This document shows positions 54,692-63,528 of a DNA stretch of 64,000 nt, one piece after another. The stretch lies in contig CANMZB010000008.1 of assembly GCA_947502265.1 (NCBI GenBank), positions 1-64,000 of the forward strand, read 5' to 3'. Below the pieces are notes generated by a model. The model was not told the origin of the DNA and did not search any database. It saw only the letters and a list, made by a program, of their open reading frames with translations. The DNA is from an uncultured Sulfitobacter sp. (GTDB lineage Bacteria > Pseudomonadota > Alphaproteobacteria > Rhodobacterales > Rhodobacteraceae). Within the stretch, counting starts at the first letter, position 1. Every line of letters starts with the position of its first letter. The translations under genes and the position numbers were made by a program.

Positions 54692-56107
54692 ATGCGGATG
54701 GATATTTTGAAAATGGATGCGCGGGCCCAATCCGCGGCACTTGAGCAAGGAACGTTTTCGGCGGTCGAACTGATGGAAGCGACGCTTGCGCGTATCGGGG
54801 ACGTCAACAGCACGCTGAACGCGATTGTGAGCCTGCGCGACGAAGACAAGCTGTTGGCGCAGGCGCGCGCCTATGATGCGGCATCGCGCAGCGGCTGGCT
54901 GCATGGCATCCCGATCGCCATCAAGGATCTCGCGGATGCGGCGGGCTTTCCCACCTCGATGGGGTCGCCATTGTTCGCGGATCAACAGTCGGAAACCGAT
55001 GATCTGATGGTGGCGCGGCTGCGCGCAGCGGGTGCGATTGTGATCGGCAAAACCAACACGCCAGAATTCGGCCTTGGCTCGCATACGTTCAATCCGGTGC
55101 ACGGCGTGACGCGCAACCCCTACGATACGACCCGCTCGGCGGGCGGCTCTTCGGGCGGTGCGGCGGTCGCGCTGGCGGCGGGGATGCTTAGCGTCGCGGA
55201 TGGCTCTGACATGATGGGATCGTTGCGCAATCCGGCGGGGTGGAACAACGTTTACGGGATGCGGCCCAGTTGGGGCACGGTGCCAGCCGAGCCGGAAGGC
55301 GATCTGTTTTTGCATCAGCTGTCCACGTCCGGGCCGATGGCGCGTACCCCCGGCGATCTTGCTGCACTTCTGGACACGATGACAGGGGCTGATCCGCGCC
55401 AGCCTTTGAGCCGTGACAGCGCGCCTACGCTGGCAGGGATCGAGCGCGCGCCAAAGGGGCTGCGCATCGGTTGGCTGGGGGATTGGGACGGCGCGTTTCC
55501 CTACGAGAACGGTATCAGCGCGCTGTCGCTGGCGGCACTGGCGCAGATGGGTGATCTGGGTCACCGGATCGAAACGCCGGATGCTCCGTTCAGCGCCGAT
55601 GCAATCTGGCAATCGTGGACCGACCTGCGCTCTTTTGCCGTGGCGGCGGGGTTGGGTGCGCTTTATGATGATCCGGCCAAACGAGACTTTCTCAAGCCCG
55701 CAGCCCTTTGGGAGATCGAGCGGGGCCGCGCGATGGGGGCCGCGCAGGTGCAGGCGGCCAGCACCATCCGCTCTGACTGGTTTCGCCGCACGGTGCGGCT
55801 GTTCGAGAGCGTTGACGTGCTGGTGCTCCCGTCGGCGCAGGTATGGCCGTTTCCGGCAGAGTGGATTCATCCCGAAGCGATTGCAGGGCAGCAGATGGAT
55901 ACCTACCACCGCTGGATGCAGGTCGTCGTGCCCGCAGGTCTGATCGGGTTGCCGGTGGTAAATGTGCCCGCTGGTTTCGGAGAAAACGGATTGCCCGGTG
56001 GTCTGCAACTGATCGGGCCACGCGGGAGCGATGGGTTATTGCTCAGACTGGCGCAGCAGTGGCATAGTGTCACGCAATGGCCGCAAAGACGGCCTCCGAC
56101 ATTTTGA
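54692..56107 (+). CDS. Amidase signature enzyme
   Basis: 471 residues. The Ser-cisSer-Lys catalytic triad is visible: Lys78 in IPIAIKDLADAAG, cis-Ser near 153 in SAGGSSGGAAVALAAG, and nucleophile Ser177 in DGSDMMGSLRNPAG. It is an acylamidase-type protein, not GatA, as there is no gatB/gatC near. The substrate is not known. The start may be at 54692 or 54698 (MDILKMD). It is followed by a DUF2189 gene after 18 bases. Confidence 0.9.
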   Translation: MRMDILKMDARAQSAALEQGTFSAVELMEATLARIGDVNSTLNAIVSLRDEDKLLAQARAYDAASRSGWLHGIPIAIKDLADAAGFPTSMGSPLFADQQSETDDLMVARLRAAGAIVIGKTNTPEFGLGSHTFNPVHGVTRNPYDTTRSAGGSSGGAAVALAAGMLSVADGSDMMGSLRNPAGWNNVYGMRPSWGTVPAEPEGDLFLHQLSTSGPMARTPGDLAALLDTMTGADPRQPLSRDSAPTLAGIERAPKGLRIGWLGDWDGAFPYENGISALSLAALAQMGDLGHRIETPDAPFSADAIWQSWTDLRSFAVAAGLGALYDDPAKRDFLKPAALWEIERGRAMGAAQVQAASTIRSDWFRRTVRLFESVDVLVLPSAQVWPFPAEWIHPEAIAGQQMDTYHRWMQVVVPAGLIGLPVVNVPAGFGENGLPGGLQLIGPRGSDGLLLRLAQQWHSVTQWPQRRPPTF

Positions 56108-56125
56108 AACAGGGAGAGAAATGTG

Positions 56126-56923
56126 ATGGTTGAAGGGGTTATGGAGCGCCCGCATGGCGCGCCTGCTTTTGGAACGCCTACGGTGGCGATATTCCGGAAC
56201 GCCCTGCGCGCGGGATGGCGTGATTTTCGAGCAGCACCGGCATTCGGACTGACGGTCGCAGTGTTATGCCTGCTGACCGGGTGGGGCATGACGGCGCTGA
56301 CCCTGTGGGCGGGCCATACGTTCTGGTTCGTGTTGGGCGTTTTCGGCTTTCCGCTGTTCGCACCCTTTGCTGCGCTTGGCACTTACGAGGTGTCGCGCCT
56401 GCGCAGTCGGGGGGCGCCGTTCGGCAGCCGCGACGTCTGGCGGGTGCTTTGGCAGGAACGGGGCCGCCAGTTACCGTGGCTGTGCGCGCTGATGATGGTG
56501 GTATTGCTGTTCTGGTTCTTCCTTGGCCATATGATTTTTGCTCTGACAATGGGGCTGAAGCCGATGACAAATATCATGTCCTCGACACAGGTTTTCCTCA
56601 GCGGCAGTGGCTTGATGATGCTGGTGTTGGGATCGCTGGTTGGCGGCGTTTTTGCGCTGCTTTTGTTTTCGGTCTGCGTCGTAGGATTGCCGATGCTGTT
56701 GGACCGTGAGGTGGATTATGTCACTGCGATGATACGCAGCATCGGCGTGGTGGCGCAGCATCCTGTATTGATGCTGGGCTGGGCGGCATTGATCGCCGCG
56801 CTGTTGCTTATCGCGATGATGCCTGCGTTTTTCGGGTTGCTGGTGGTGCTGCCGTGGCTGGGCCATGCGTCATGGCATCTTTATGCCGCGCTACGCGACG
56901 AGGGCGCGCTGGCCGGACGTTAG
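56126..56923 (+). CDS. DUF2189 family membrane protein
   Basis: 265 residues with about six membrane helices. WRDFRAAPAFGLTVAVLCLL, GFPLFAPFAALGTYEVSRLR and VVGLPMLLDREVDYVTAM agree with DUF2189. These proteins are found near cytochrome oxidase genes in other alphaproteobacteria, but no such neighbours are seen here. ATG 56126 is preceded by GGGAGA; GTG 56123 is possible. The stop overlaps a convergent small gene. Confidence 0.82.
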   Translation: MVEGVMERPHGAPAFGTPTVAIFRNALRAGWRDFRAAPAFGLTVAVLCLLTGWGMTALTLWAGHTFWFVLGVFGFPLFAPFAALGTYEVSRLRSRGAPFGSRDVWRVLWQERGRQLPWLCALMMVVLLFWFFLGHMIFALTMGLKPMTNIMSSTQVFLSGSGLMMLVLGSLVGGVFALLLFSVCVVGLPMLLDREVDYVTAMIRSIGVVAQHPVLMLGWAALIAALLLIAMMPAFFGLLVVLPWLGHASWHLYAALRDEGALAGR

Positions 56924-57138
56924 AGCGGTTGTTCGCGCCCCATATCGACGAGCGCGGCGCGCAAGGCGGCTGTTTCGGGGTGCCCGCACTCCAGCGCAAA
57001 GATATGCGCGTGGGTAAGATAGAAGGCGCGCGCATCCACATCGCGCGCCTGCATCGCCGCGCGGCGATAAAGCGGCACCAGACCGGCGGTGTCATGGGCG
57101 CGGTGCGCCGCCAGCAACGCCGCATCAAGATCCTTCAT
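56920..57138 (-). CDS. Small TPR-like protein after Rieske oxygenase
   Basis: 72 residues, KDLDAALLAAHRAHDTAGLV then YRRAAMQARDVDARAFYLTH and FALECGHPETAALRAAL. It forms two or three helices with the spacing of a short TPR pair. The ATG overlaps the Rieske stop as ATGA (57135-57138), so it is translated with it. It may assist or regulate that oxygenase, but this is inferred from position only. Confidence 0.65.
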   Translation of the reverse strand: MKDLDAALLAAHRAHDTAGLVPLYRRAAMQARDVDARAFYLTHAHIFALECGHPETAALRAALVDMGREQPL

Positions 57139-58295
57139 TCAGCGGCAAGCGACGTTGTACGGTGGCGCTGCATCTGGGAGGCGACCCAATCGTGAAACAT
57201 GTGCGTTGGTCCGTCCATCACGGGAGAAAAGCGGCCCCCGTCAAAAGCCGGCGCATGACGGCCACGCTGCATTCCCTCGACGACGAAGACATCTTCCATA
57301 AACACCGCTTTCCATAGCGCTGTGTTGCGTGTGCGCAGGCCCGCGTCCGTCTCTTGGGCGGCATAGTAGACGTGGATATTTTCCACCGTCTTTTCCGGAC
57401 CTTGCGGCACCAGAATGATCGCGAAAGTATGATCACGGTGGGCACCCAGCAGCACGTTGGGATAGACGGAGATATATTCTGCTGCCGTATCCCATTTATC
57501 GCTCAGGCCGTCGAAATCGGGAAAGGCGCTATCTGCCTCGTCCTTGAGCTGGCGATAAACCAGCGTACCCTGACCTGAAAAATAGCCCTTATTTTCAATA
57601 TGGTAATGATCTTCAAGGCGCGAATAGCTGTTGAGGCCGGGGTGTATCCACGGCAGATGATAGCTCTCGCAGTAGTTCTCGACCGCTAGCTTCCAGTTGC
57701 AGTTTACAGTCAGCTCGAAGCGGCTGTCTGCGCCGCCATGATACAGCGGTTTGTCAAACTCGGCCCAGCGCTCCAGCAGACCGGCATTGGCTTGTTCAAA
57801 GGGCAGGGCGGTGCCGGAGACGTTGATCCAGATGACATCCATCCAGATGTGGCTGCGCACCTCGATGAGCCCCAGAAGCGCGCGATTAATGCCTTCGTGG
57901 GTGTTGTGACCCGGACCGCCGACATGCGGCGTGCTGACCAACCGGCCTTCGGTGCTGTAGCACCACGAATGATAGGGGCAGCGGATCGCCCCTTCAATCT
58001 TGCGCGGTGCATCGACAAGGATCATGCCGCGGTGGCGGCAGATGTTATGGAACACCCGAACGGTGTTGTTACGGTCGCGCACCACCAAAAGCGGCATGTC
58101 CAGAAAGGTGACTGGAACGGCATCGCCAATGTCCGGCACATCGGACGCCACAGCAAGACCCGACCAATTGTCGAACAGCACCGCCTGACGTTCTTCGCCG
58201 TAGAGGGCCGGATCAATGTAATGGGCGTTGGGAAGGCCGTTTGCCGCCGCGATGGGCTGGCGTACACGGCTCAGATCGGTGGGGGCGGTATCCAT
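57135..58295 (-). CDS. Rieske-type ring-hydroxylating/N-demethylating oxygenase, alpha subunit
   Basis: 386 residues. The Rieske [2Fe-2S] ligands are C86-x-H88 (CRHRG) and C106-x2-H109 (CPYHSW). The mononuclear iron site lies in NWKLAVENYCESYHLPWIHP. The sequence resembles the branch that includes carnitine, choline and glycine-betaine oxygenases; with the MttB-like gene in the window this would fit quaternary amine use, but they are over 50 kb apart. No reductase gene adjoins; electrons must come from elsewhere. A TPR-like gene follows with 4-base overlap. Confidence 0.88.
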   Translation of the reverse strand: MDTAPTDLSRVRQPIAAANGLPNAHYIDPALYGEERQAVLFDNWSGLAVASDVPDIGDAVPVTFLDMPLLVVRDRNNTVRVFHNICRHRGMILVDAPRKIEGAIRCPYHSWCYSTEGRLVSTPHVGGPGHNTHEGINRALLGLIEVRSHIWMDVIWINVSGTALPFEQANAGLLERWAEFDKPLYHGGADSRFELTVNCNWKLAVENYCESYHLPWIHPGLNSYSRLEDHYHIENKGYFSGQGTLVYRQLKDEADSAFPDFDGLSDKWDTAAEYISVYPNVLLGAHRDHTFAIILVPQGPEKTVENIHVYYAAQETDAGLRTRNTALWKAVFMEDVFVVEGMQRGRHAPAFDGGRFSPVMDGPTHMFHDWVASQMQRHRTTSLAAE

Positions 58296-58430
58296 GGCGG
58301 CTCTCCTCTGGATGATGAGAAAAGCCTACCGGTTCCGCGCGCGCCCGACATGCTGCGAGCGACGCGATTTGTGCAAGGGCGACATATCCGGTCGCAGCCG
58401 CTGTGATACCGGCGGCCAAACTGGGTTCAT

Positions 58431-58991
58431 TCAGCTGCCGCGCGACAGGGCCGCAACGCCGGTGCGGGCCATCTCTGAAAGGCCAAGAGGGCGCATCAGA
58501 TCGGTGAAGGCGTCGATCTTCTCCGGCGCGCCGGTGATCTCGAACACAAAGCTTTCAAGCGTGCTGTCGACCACGTTCGCGCGAAAGATATCCGCCAGAC
58601 GCAACGCCTCGACGCGCTTGTCGCCGGTGCCGGTGACCTTGAGAATGGCAAGCTCGCGCTCGACGCTTGCGCCCTCGACGGTCAGGTCGTGGACCTCGCG
58701 GACCGAAATGATGCGGCCCAGTTGCGCCTTGATCTGCTCGATCACCTGCGGAGTACCGGTGGTGACGATGGTGATCCGGCTCAGGTGGCCGGTATGGTCC
58801 ACCTCGGCCACGGTGAGGCTGTCGATGTTATAGCCACGGCCCGAAAACAGGCCGATAACCCGCGCCAGAACCCCCGGTTCGTTCTCGACCAGAACGGCTA
58901 GGGTATGGCGCTCCTCGACGTCCGAGAAGTTGGGGCGCAGGTTGTAGGCGGAATGGCTGGTGGCGCCTTTTTTGATTTTTAGAGCTGACAT
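58431..58991 (-). CDS. ilvH: Acetolactate synthase small subunit
   Basis: 186-residue regulatory subunit with the ACT domain HTLAVLVENEPGVLARVIGLF and RGYNIDSLTVAEVDHTGHLS. It confers valine feedback inhibition. It lies 76 bases after ilvB on the same strand, and no terminator is visible between them, so both are under the upstream attenuator. Confidence 0.96.
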   Translation of the reverse strand: MSALKIKKGATSHSAYNLRPNFSDVEERHTLAVLVENEPGVLARVIGLFSGRGYNIDSLTVAEVDHTGHLSRITIVTTGTPQVIEQIKAQLGRIISVREVHDLTVEGASVERELAILKVTGTGDKRVEALRLADIFRANVVDSTLESFVFEITGAPEKIDAFTDLMRPLGLSEMARTGVAALSRGS

Positions 58992-59067
58992 TTTTTGTTC
59001 CTTTCGTGGGCAAACTGCATAAGATCACCCCCCAACGTTTGAGCTGCAGGGGGTATTGTGCAGTGTC

Positions 59068-60819
59068 CTAGACCAGTACCTTGCCTTCGGCGTCGATGGC
59101 GGTGCTTGTGTCGACCTCGCCCATGATCATCTCGTTATGCGCCTTGCCTGACGGGATCATCGGAAAGCAGTTTTCGTGCTTTTCCACCAAGCAGTCGAAA
59201 ATCACCGGCCCCTCGTAGGTGATCATTTCCATGATCGCCGCGTCCAGATCGTCGGGGTCAGAGCAACGGATGCCTTTGGCGCCAAACGCCTCGGCCAGCT
59301 TCACGAAATCGGGCAGGGCCTCGGACCAGCTTTGGCTATAACGCTCGCCGTGCAGCAACTCCTGCCACTGGCGCACCATGCCAAGGCGTTCGTTGTTCAG
59401 AATGAACTGTTTGACAGGCAGGTTGAACTGCATCGCCGTACCCATTTCCTGCATGTTCATCAGCCACGACGCCTCGCCTGCGACATTGATCACAAGGCTT
59501 TCGGGATGCGCCATCTGAACGCCGATAGACGCGGGAAAACCGTAACCCATCGTGCCAAGGCCACCCGAAGTCATCCAGCGGTTGGGATCTTCAAAGTTGA
59601 GGTACTGCGCCGCCCACATCTGGTGCTGGCCCACTTCGGTACAGATGTAACGGTCGTGTTCCTTGGTCAGCGCCTCAAGCCGCGACAATGCGTGCTGAGG
59701 CTTGATGATCTTGCCCTTCTGCGTGAACTTCAGGCAATCGACGGCACGCCACTCTTCGATCTTCTTCCACCATTTTGCAACGGCTTCGGAATTTGTTTTG
59801 CGCCCGCGCGATTTCCAGACCTTCAACAGGTCTTCAAGCACATGTCCCACGTCGCCCATGATCGGGATGTCCACGCGGATCACCTTGTTGATTGAAGACG
59901 GATCAATGTCGATATGCGCTTTTTTGGAGTTGGGGCTGAACTTGTCGACCACACCGGTGATGCGGTCATCAAAACGCGCACCGATGTTGATCATCAGATC
60001 GCAATCATGCATCGCCATGTTCGCCTCGTACAGCCCGTGCATCCCCAACATGCCCAGCCATTTGTCACCGGACGCCGGATAACAGCCAAGGCCCATCAGC
60101 GTCGAAGTGATGGGGAATCCTGTGGCGTCCACCAATTCACGCAAAAGCTGGCTTGCGGCGGGGCCGGAGTTGATCACGCCGCCACCGGTATAGAACACAG
60201 GCCGTTTGGCTTTTTCGATTTCTTCAACCAGTTCGACAATCGCGTCCATGTCGCCTTTTACCTGCGGTTGGTAATGCGAGACGGAGGGTTTTTTGGGCGT
60301 GTAGGTCCCGTTGGCGAATTGCACGTCCTTGGGAATGTCTACCAAAACCGGACCGGGGCGGCCTTTGGTCGCCACATGGAAGGCCTCGTGAATCACGCCG
60401 GACAGTTTGTCGGTCTCTTTCACCAACCAGTTATGCTTGGTACAAGGACGTGTGATGCCAACGGTATCGGCTTCTTGAAACGCGTCCGATCCGATCATGA
60501 ATGTCGGCACCTGTCCGGTCAGAACCACAATCGGGATGCTGTCCATCAAGGCATCGGTCAGGCCGGTCACAGCATTGGTCGCACCCGGACCGGAAGTGAC
60601 CAACGCCACGCCCGGCTTGCCGGTAGAGCGCGCGTAACCTTCGGCGGCGTGTACCGCCCCCTGTTCGTGACGCACCAGAATATGCCTGATGGAATTTTGC
60701 TGGAAAATCTCGTCGTAAATCGGGAGGACCGCGCCGCCGGGATACCCGAATACGGTATCGACACCCTGATCTATCAGGGCTTGAACGATCATCTTCGCTC
60801 CGGTCATCTGGCGTGTCAT
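59068..60819 (-). CDS. ilvB: Acetolactate synthase large subunit
   Basis: 583 residues from ATG 60819. TPP/FAD enzyme making 2-acetolactate or 2-aceto-2-hydroxybutyrate for valine, leucine and isoleucine. The start MTRQMTGAKMIVQALIDQGV, the TPP glutamate region VRHEQGAVHAAEGYARSTG, and the C-terminal GDASW-like motif (here GEASWLMNMQEM) with NNERLGMVRQWQ are clear. In the family GDASF the second residue coordinates Mg; here it is Glu. Preceded by a leader-peptide attenuator. Confidence 0.95.
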   Translation of the reverse strand: MTRQMTGAKMIVQALIDQGVDTVFGYPGGAVLPIYDEIFQQNSIRHILVRHEQGAVHAAEGYARSTGKPGVALVTSGPGATNAVTGLTDALMDSIPIVVLTGQVPTFMIGSDAFQEADTVGITRPCTKHNWLVKETDKLSGVIHEAFHVATKGRPGPVLVDIPKDVQFANGTYTPKKPSVSHYQPQVKGDMDAIVELVEEIEKAKRPVFYTGGGVINSGPAASQLLRELVDATGFPITSTLMGLGCYPASGDKWLGMLGMHGLYEANMAMHDCDLMINIGARFDDRITGVVDKFSPNSKKAHIDIDPSSINKVIRVDIPIMGDVGHVLEDLLKVWKSRGRKTNSEAVAKWWKKIEEWRAVDCLKFTQKGKIIKPQHALSRLEALTKEHDRYICTEVGQHQMWAAQYLNFEDPNRWMTSGGLGTMGYGFPASIGVQMAHPESLVINVAGEASWLMNMQEMGTAMQFNLPVKQFILNNERLGMVRQWQELLHGERYSQSWSEALPDFVKLAEAFGAKGIRCSDPDDLDAAIMEMITYEGPVIFDCLVEKHENCFPMIPSGKAHNEMIMGEVDTSTAIDAEGKVLV

Positions 60820-60913
60820 TTTGCTGGTCCTTCTTTTGGCTTGCGCGTGTATCGTGTGGCCTTTTCGAGGCCGGGGGTACAATCGTTAAAGTGTCGCAGA
60901 GAGGAGGGCGCAT

Positions 60914-60940
60914 AAAAAAGCCCCCGAGAATGTCGGGGGC
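60914..60940 (-). terminator. ilvBH attenuator terminator
   Basis: On the minus strand GCCCCCGA-CATTC-TCGGGGGC is followed by TTTTTT, a strong intrinsic terminator located about 95 bases before ilvB and 25 bases after the leader-peptide stop. The 5' arm is flanked and overlapped by CCCATGCGC (60939-60947), which can instead pair with the leader-peptide end. Confidence 0.85.
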
Positions 60941-60965
60941 GCATGGGATCGAAAAGGGACTACCG

Positions 60966-61013
60966 TTACCGGCCCATGCGCTTGTTTCCTACAATGACGA
61001 CTAGGCGCGACAT
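60966..61013 (-). CDS. ilvBH leader peptide
   Basis: 15-residue frame MSRLVVIVGNKRMGR followed by TAA. Codons 4-8 are CTA GTC GTC ATT GTA, five branched-chain residues in a row including a rare Leu codon. AAGGAG lies 10 bases before the ATG. The codons for KRMG contain GCGCATGGG (60973-60981), the exact reverse complement of CCCATGCGC beside the terminator. This is the classical layout for ribosome-mediated attenuation: stalling on Leu/Val/Ile codons frees this segment to pair and prevents the terminator from forming. Confidence 0.85.
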   Translation of the reverse strand: MSRLVVIVGNKRMGR

Positions 61014-61044
61014 GGCCTTTTTACTCCTTGGATTGTCGTCGGAC

Positions 61045-61071
61045 ATTATGAGCCTGTCTCAATGGGGTCAA
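61045..61071 (-). promoter_or_regulatory. Possible ilvBH promoter
   Basis: On the minus strand TTGACC and CATAAT (5 of 6 to TATAAT) are separated by 15 bases, a bit short. It lies about 30 bases upstream of the leader-peptide start, suitable for a short leader transcript. Confidence 0.4.
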
Positions 61072-61435
61072 CAGGTAAAGGGCATAAAAATATGTCTGTG
61101 GGGTGATTGGTTTTGTACTTTTATTACGTTACAGGCGGGTCTTGCGATGCTTTGTTAAAAGTATCTTGCGAAAATGCCGCTCTAACAGGATATTATCGTC
61201 CTATTTCCACCTCGCCATGATGTGCCTGAATATCCACGCCGATCCTCTGACGCACATCGTGCCGTGGCTGAGGGCCGGATACTGCACATGGAAAGGGGCG
61301 CCCGTTGCGGTGCTTTTTTCTATGCTTTTCTGTTGCATGGGGGGGTGAGGACGGGATTGAGTTTAAAGGCCAAATGAAGCCGGGGCCGAGTGCGTCATTT
61401 GTTGGCGCGGCGGCCGTGTCAGGCAGAAAACCGGT
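61072..61435. other. Intergenic stretch, no gene seen
   Basis: About 360 bases between the ilv promoter region and the end of the aminoacyltransferase gene. Frames are short on both strands, and I see no RNA gene, repeat or remnant that I recognise. Confidence 0.5.
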
Positions 61436-62257
61436 CTAGCGGCGCGGCGGTGCCAGATCGGGCAAGGAGATATTGGCCACCTGTTCGGCGATGGGATCAC
61501 TGCCCAGCGGGTGCGATTCCAGCGCAAAGTTCTCGGGGTCGCGCATTGGCTGCCATGCGCCTCCAATATAAACTTCGAGCCCTGAAAACTTGGCCTTATA
61601 GCCCATTTTCTGGCTGCCCGGCACCCAATAGCCCAGATAGACATAGGGCAGCCCTGCGCTGCGCGCGATTTCGATATGGTCAAGGATGATGTAGTTGCCC
61701 AAGCCGTCGCGCGGGCGGTCGGGGGTGTAGAAGGAATAGACCATGCTTACGCCGTCGCCCAGTACATCCGTCAGGCAAACGCCGATCAATTCATCAGTGG
61801 CATCGTCGGTATATTCGATCACGCGGCTGCGGATCGGGGTTTCCTCGATCATGGCGGCGAATTCGAACACGTCCATGTCGGCCATGCCGCCATCGGAGTG
61901 ACGGCTGTCGAGGTAGCGGCGGAAGAGATCGTATTGGTCTTCGGTCGCCCATGGCGATGTCGCGCGGCGGGTGATTGTGCTGTTGCGTTTTGTGATGCGG
62001 CGCTGGCTTTTACTTGGCTCGAAGCGGGCCACATCAATACGCGCGGAAAGGCACGCGCCGCAGTCGGTGCAGGACGGGCGGTAAAGCACATTCTGGCTGC
62101 GCCGGAATCCCTGTCCTGACAGGCTGTTGTTCAGCTTCTCGGCATTTCCACCCTGTAGTGCGGTGAACAGTTTGCGTTCCACGCGGCCCTCGAGATACGG
62201 ACAGGGCTGTGGTGCCGTGACATAAAACTGGGGAGCGATGGGGAGCGAGTGGCGCAT
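61436..62257 (-). CDS. bpt: Aminoacyl-tRNA--protein transferase (Ate/Bpt type)
   Basis: 273 residues from ATG 62257. Family sequences are [40 protein letters not shown] and KRNSTITRR, with the C-terminal GNAT-like part [20 protein letters not shown] and [19 protein letters not shown]. Bacterial Bpt adds leucine to Asp/Glu N-termini as an N-degron for ClpAP; some members add arginine. The two are not distinguishable by eye. Confidence 0.9.
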   Translation of the reverse strand: MRHSLPIAPQFYVTAPQPCPYLEGRVERKLFTALQGGNAEKLNNSLSGQGFRRSQNVLYRPSCTDCGACLSARIDVARFEPSKSQRRITKRNSTITRRATSPWATEDQYDLFRRYLDSRHSDGGMADMDVFEFAAMIEETPIRSRVIEYTDDATDELIGVCLTDVLGDGVSMVYSFYTPDRPRDGLGNYIILDHIEIARSAGLPYVYLGYWVPGSQKMGYKAKFSGLEVYIGGAWQPMRDPENFALESHPLGSDPIAEQVANISLPDLAPPRR

Positions 62258-62345
62258 GAGTACTTCCGTGTAAGACAGCCCAGAGGATAGCGCGTAAGTC
62301 GGGGCGCGCAAACTTTAATGTTCGGTAAGTGCGAAAAGTTGCACC

Positions 62346-62771
62346 TTATGTCCTGCGGTTCAGCGCGACACTGCCCAGAACCAGATCGCTCACCCCCTGC
62401 CGGCGTTCGGTGCTGCACATCAGCACCACGGATGCGATTTGTACCAATGGCACCGACCACGAAAGGCTGTAGCCCAAGGTGTGAAAGACGGCTGTCGGCA
62501 GATCGAAGGGGCGATCATCGTTGCTGCGCAACTCAAGAGCAAAAAAGCGCATCCCCCATGTGGCAGAGCCGCGTGACAGGGTGATAACACGGTAGGCGAA
62601 GCTGATAATGATGTAGAGCACAGGCAGGAAAAACAGCCCCGTGAAAGCGGTGAACGGTACCGCGAGGGCGGTGAGCATCGAAATGATCAGAACATCAACG
62701 ACCCATGCCAACAGGCGTTTGGTCGGGACGCCGTCGTAAAATTCCGGGTTGAGAGCGGGATCGGGGATCAT
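62346..62771 (-). CDS. RDD family membrane protein
   Basis: 141 residues from ATG 62771. Three or four hydrophobic segments with the RDD signature: KRLLAWVVDVLIISMLTALA (Arg and Asp at the first helix), GSATWGMRFFALELRSNDD, and GVSDLVLGSVALNRR at the end. Function is not known; some relatives are ion exchangers. Located between bpt and a DUF2852 gene on the same strand. Confidence 0.8.
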   Translation of the reverse strand: MIPDPALNPEFYDGVPTKRLLAWVVDVLIISMLTALAVPFTAFTGLFFLPVLYIIISFAYRVITLSRGSATWGMRFFALELRSNDDRPFDLPTAVFHTLGYSLSWSVPLVQIASVVLMCSTERRQGVSDLVLGSVALNRRT

Positions 62772-62859
62772 GGCAGGCCTTTGGATACGGTGTCGGAGAA
62801 GTAGAGAGGCCCACCCGATGTGGGAGGGCCAGGGGCCGGTGTCAACCCGGCCGGACCGG

Positions 62860-63288
62860 TCAGCTCTCGCTGGTGTCGGCGCTGCGCTTGGCGCGCTCGT
62901 CCATGAAAGCATCGAACTCGGTCTTGTCTTTCGCTTCGCGCAGACGTTCGAGGAAGCTCTCGAAGCTGCCCTGCTCTTCTTCAAGACGGCGCAGGGTGTC
63001 GGCCTTGTAGGCGTCGAAGGTGCTGTTACCGGTCGGACGACCCATGGCAAAGCTTTGACGGCTACGTCGCGCACATGAGCGGGTGGAAGATGAAAACATA
63101 CGTTTGCTCCATATCATATACGCCAGCAGGGCCAGACCTGCGGGCCAGAAAAAGATGAACCCCAGCACCATGGCGGCGATCCAGGCGCCTTTGCCGCGCG
63201 CATCGAGCCAATCTTCGGCTTTCCCGAACCAGTTGCGGCTGGCGGCGGCGCGTGAGGGGTAAGAAGCGGTGTCAGTCAGTGTGGCCAT
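62860..63288 (-). CDS. DUF2852 family protein
   Basis: 142 residues from ATG 63288. One membrane helix region (GAWIAAMVLGFIFFWPAGLA, then LLAYMIW), then a basic stretch and a coiled-coil-like C-terminus (TFDAYKADTLRRLEEEQGSF). DUF2852 proteins are widespread in alphaproteobacteria, with unknown function. An upstream frame to 63381 adds 31 residues that do not fit the family. Confidence 0.8.
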   Translation of the reverse strand: MATLTDTASYPSRAAASRNWFGKAEDWLDARGKGAWIAAMVLGFIFFWPAGLALLAYMIWSKRMFSSSTRSCARRSRQSFAMGRPTGNSTFDAYKADTLRRLEEEQGSFESFLERLREAKDKTEFDAFMDERAKRSADTSES

Positions 63289-63528
63289 ATCGGTCCTCTT
63301 GTGCGTGGCGGTGTGCTGCCGCCGGAGGTGGGGCGCTGCACCGGAGAAAGGATCAATGTAAATTCCCTTCACATCACTCAATTTGGGGAGGATCGGTGAA
63401 ATTGCAAGACTTTATGTAAATGGCGTTTACATTTTCTTGAAAGTATATTTGTTATCAGTGAGTTGAGGTGGCGAAATAATTGCGCAACATGTATTGACGG
63501 GAGCAGGGAGTTCCCGCAACTCTGACAC
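63289..63528. other. Divergent intergenic region
   Basis: 240 bases between the DUF2852 gene and glnE. It must hold both promoters. Imperfect copies of TTTACAT with A+T-rich surroundings appear near 63410-63450, but no regulator site can be named. Confidence 0.35.

Noticed and set aside
54245..56008. 587-codon minus-strand frame
   Set aside because: Opposite prfB and the amidase gene, no family sequence, Arg/Pro/His-rich shadow.
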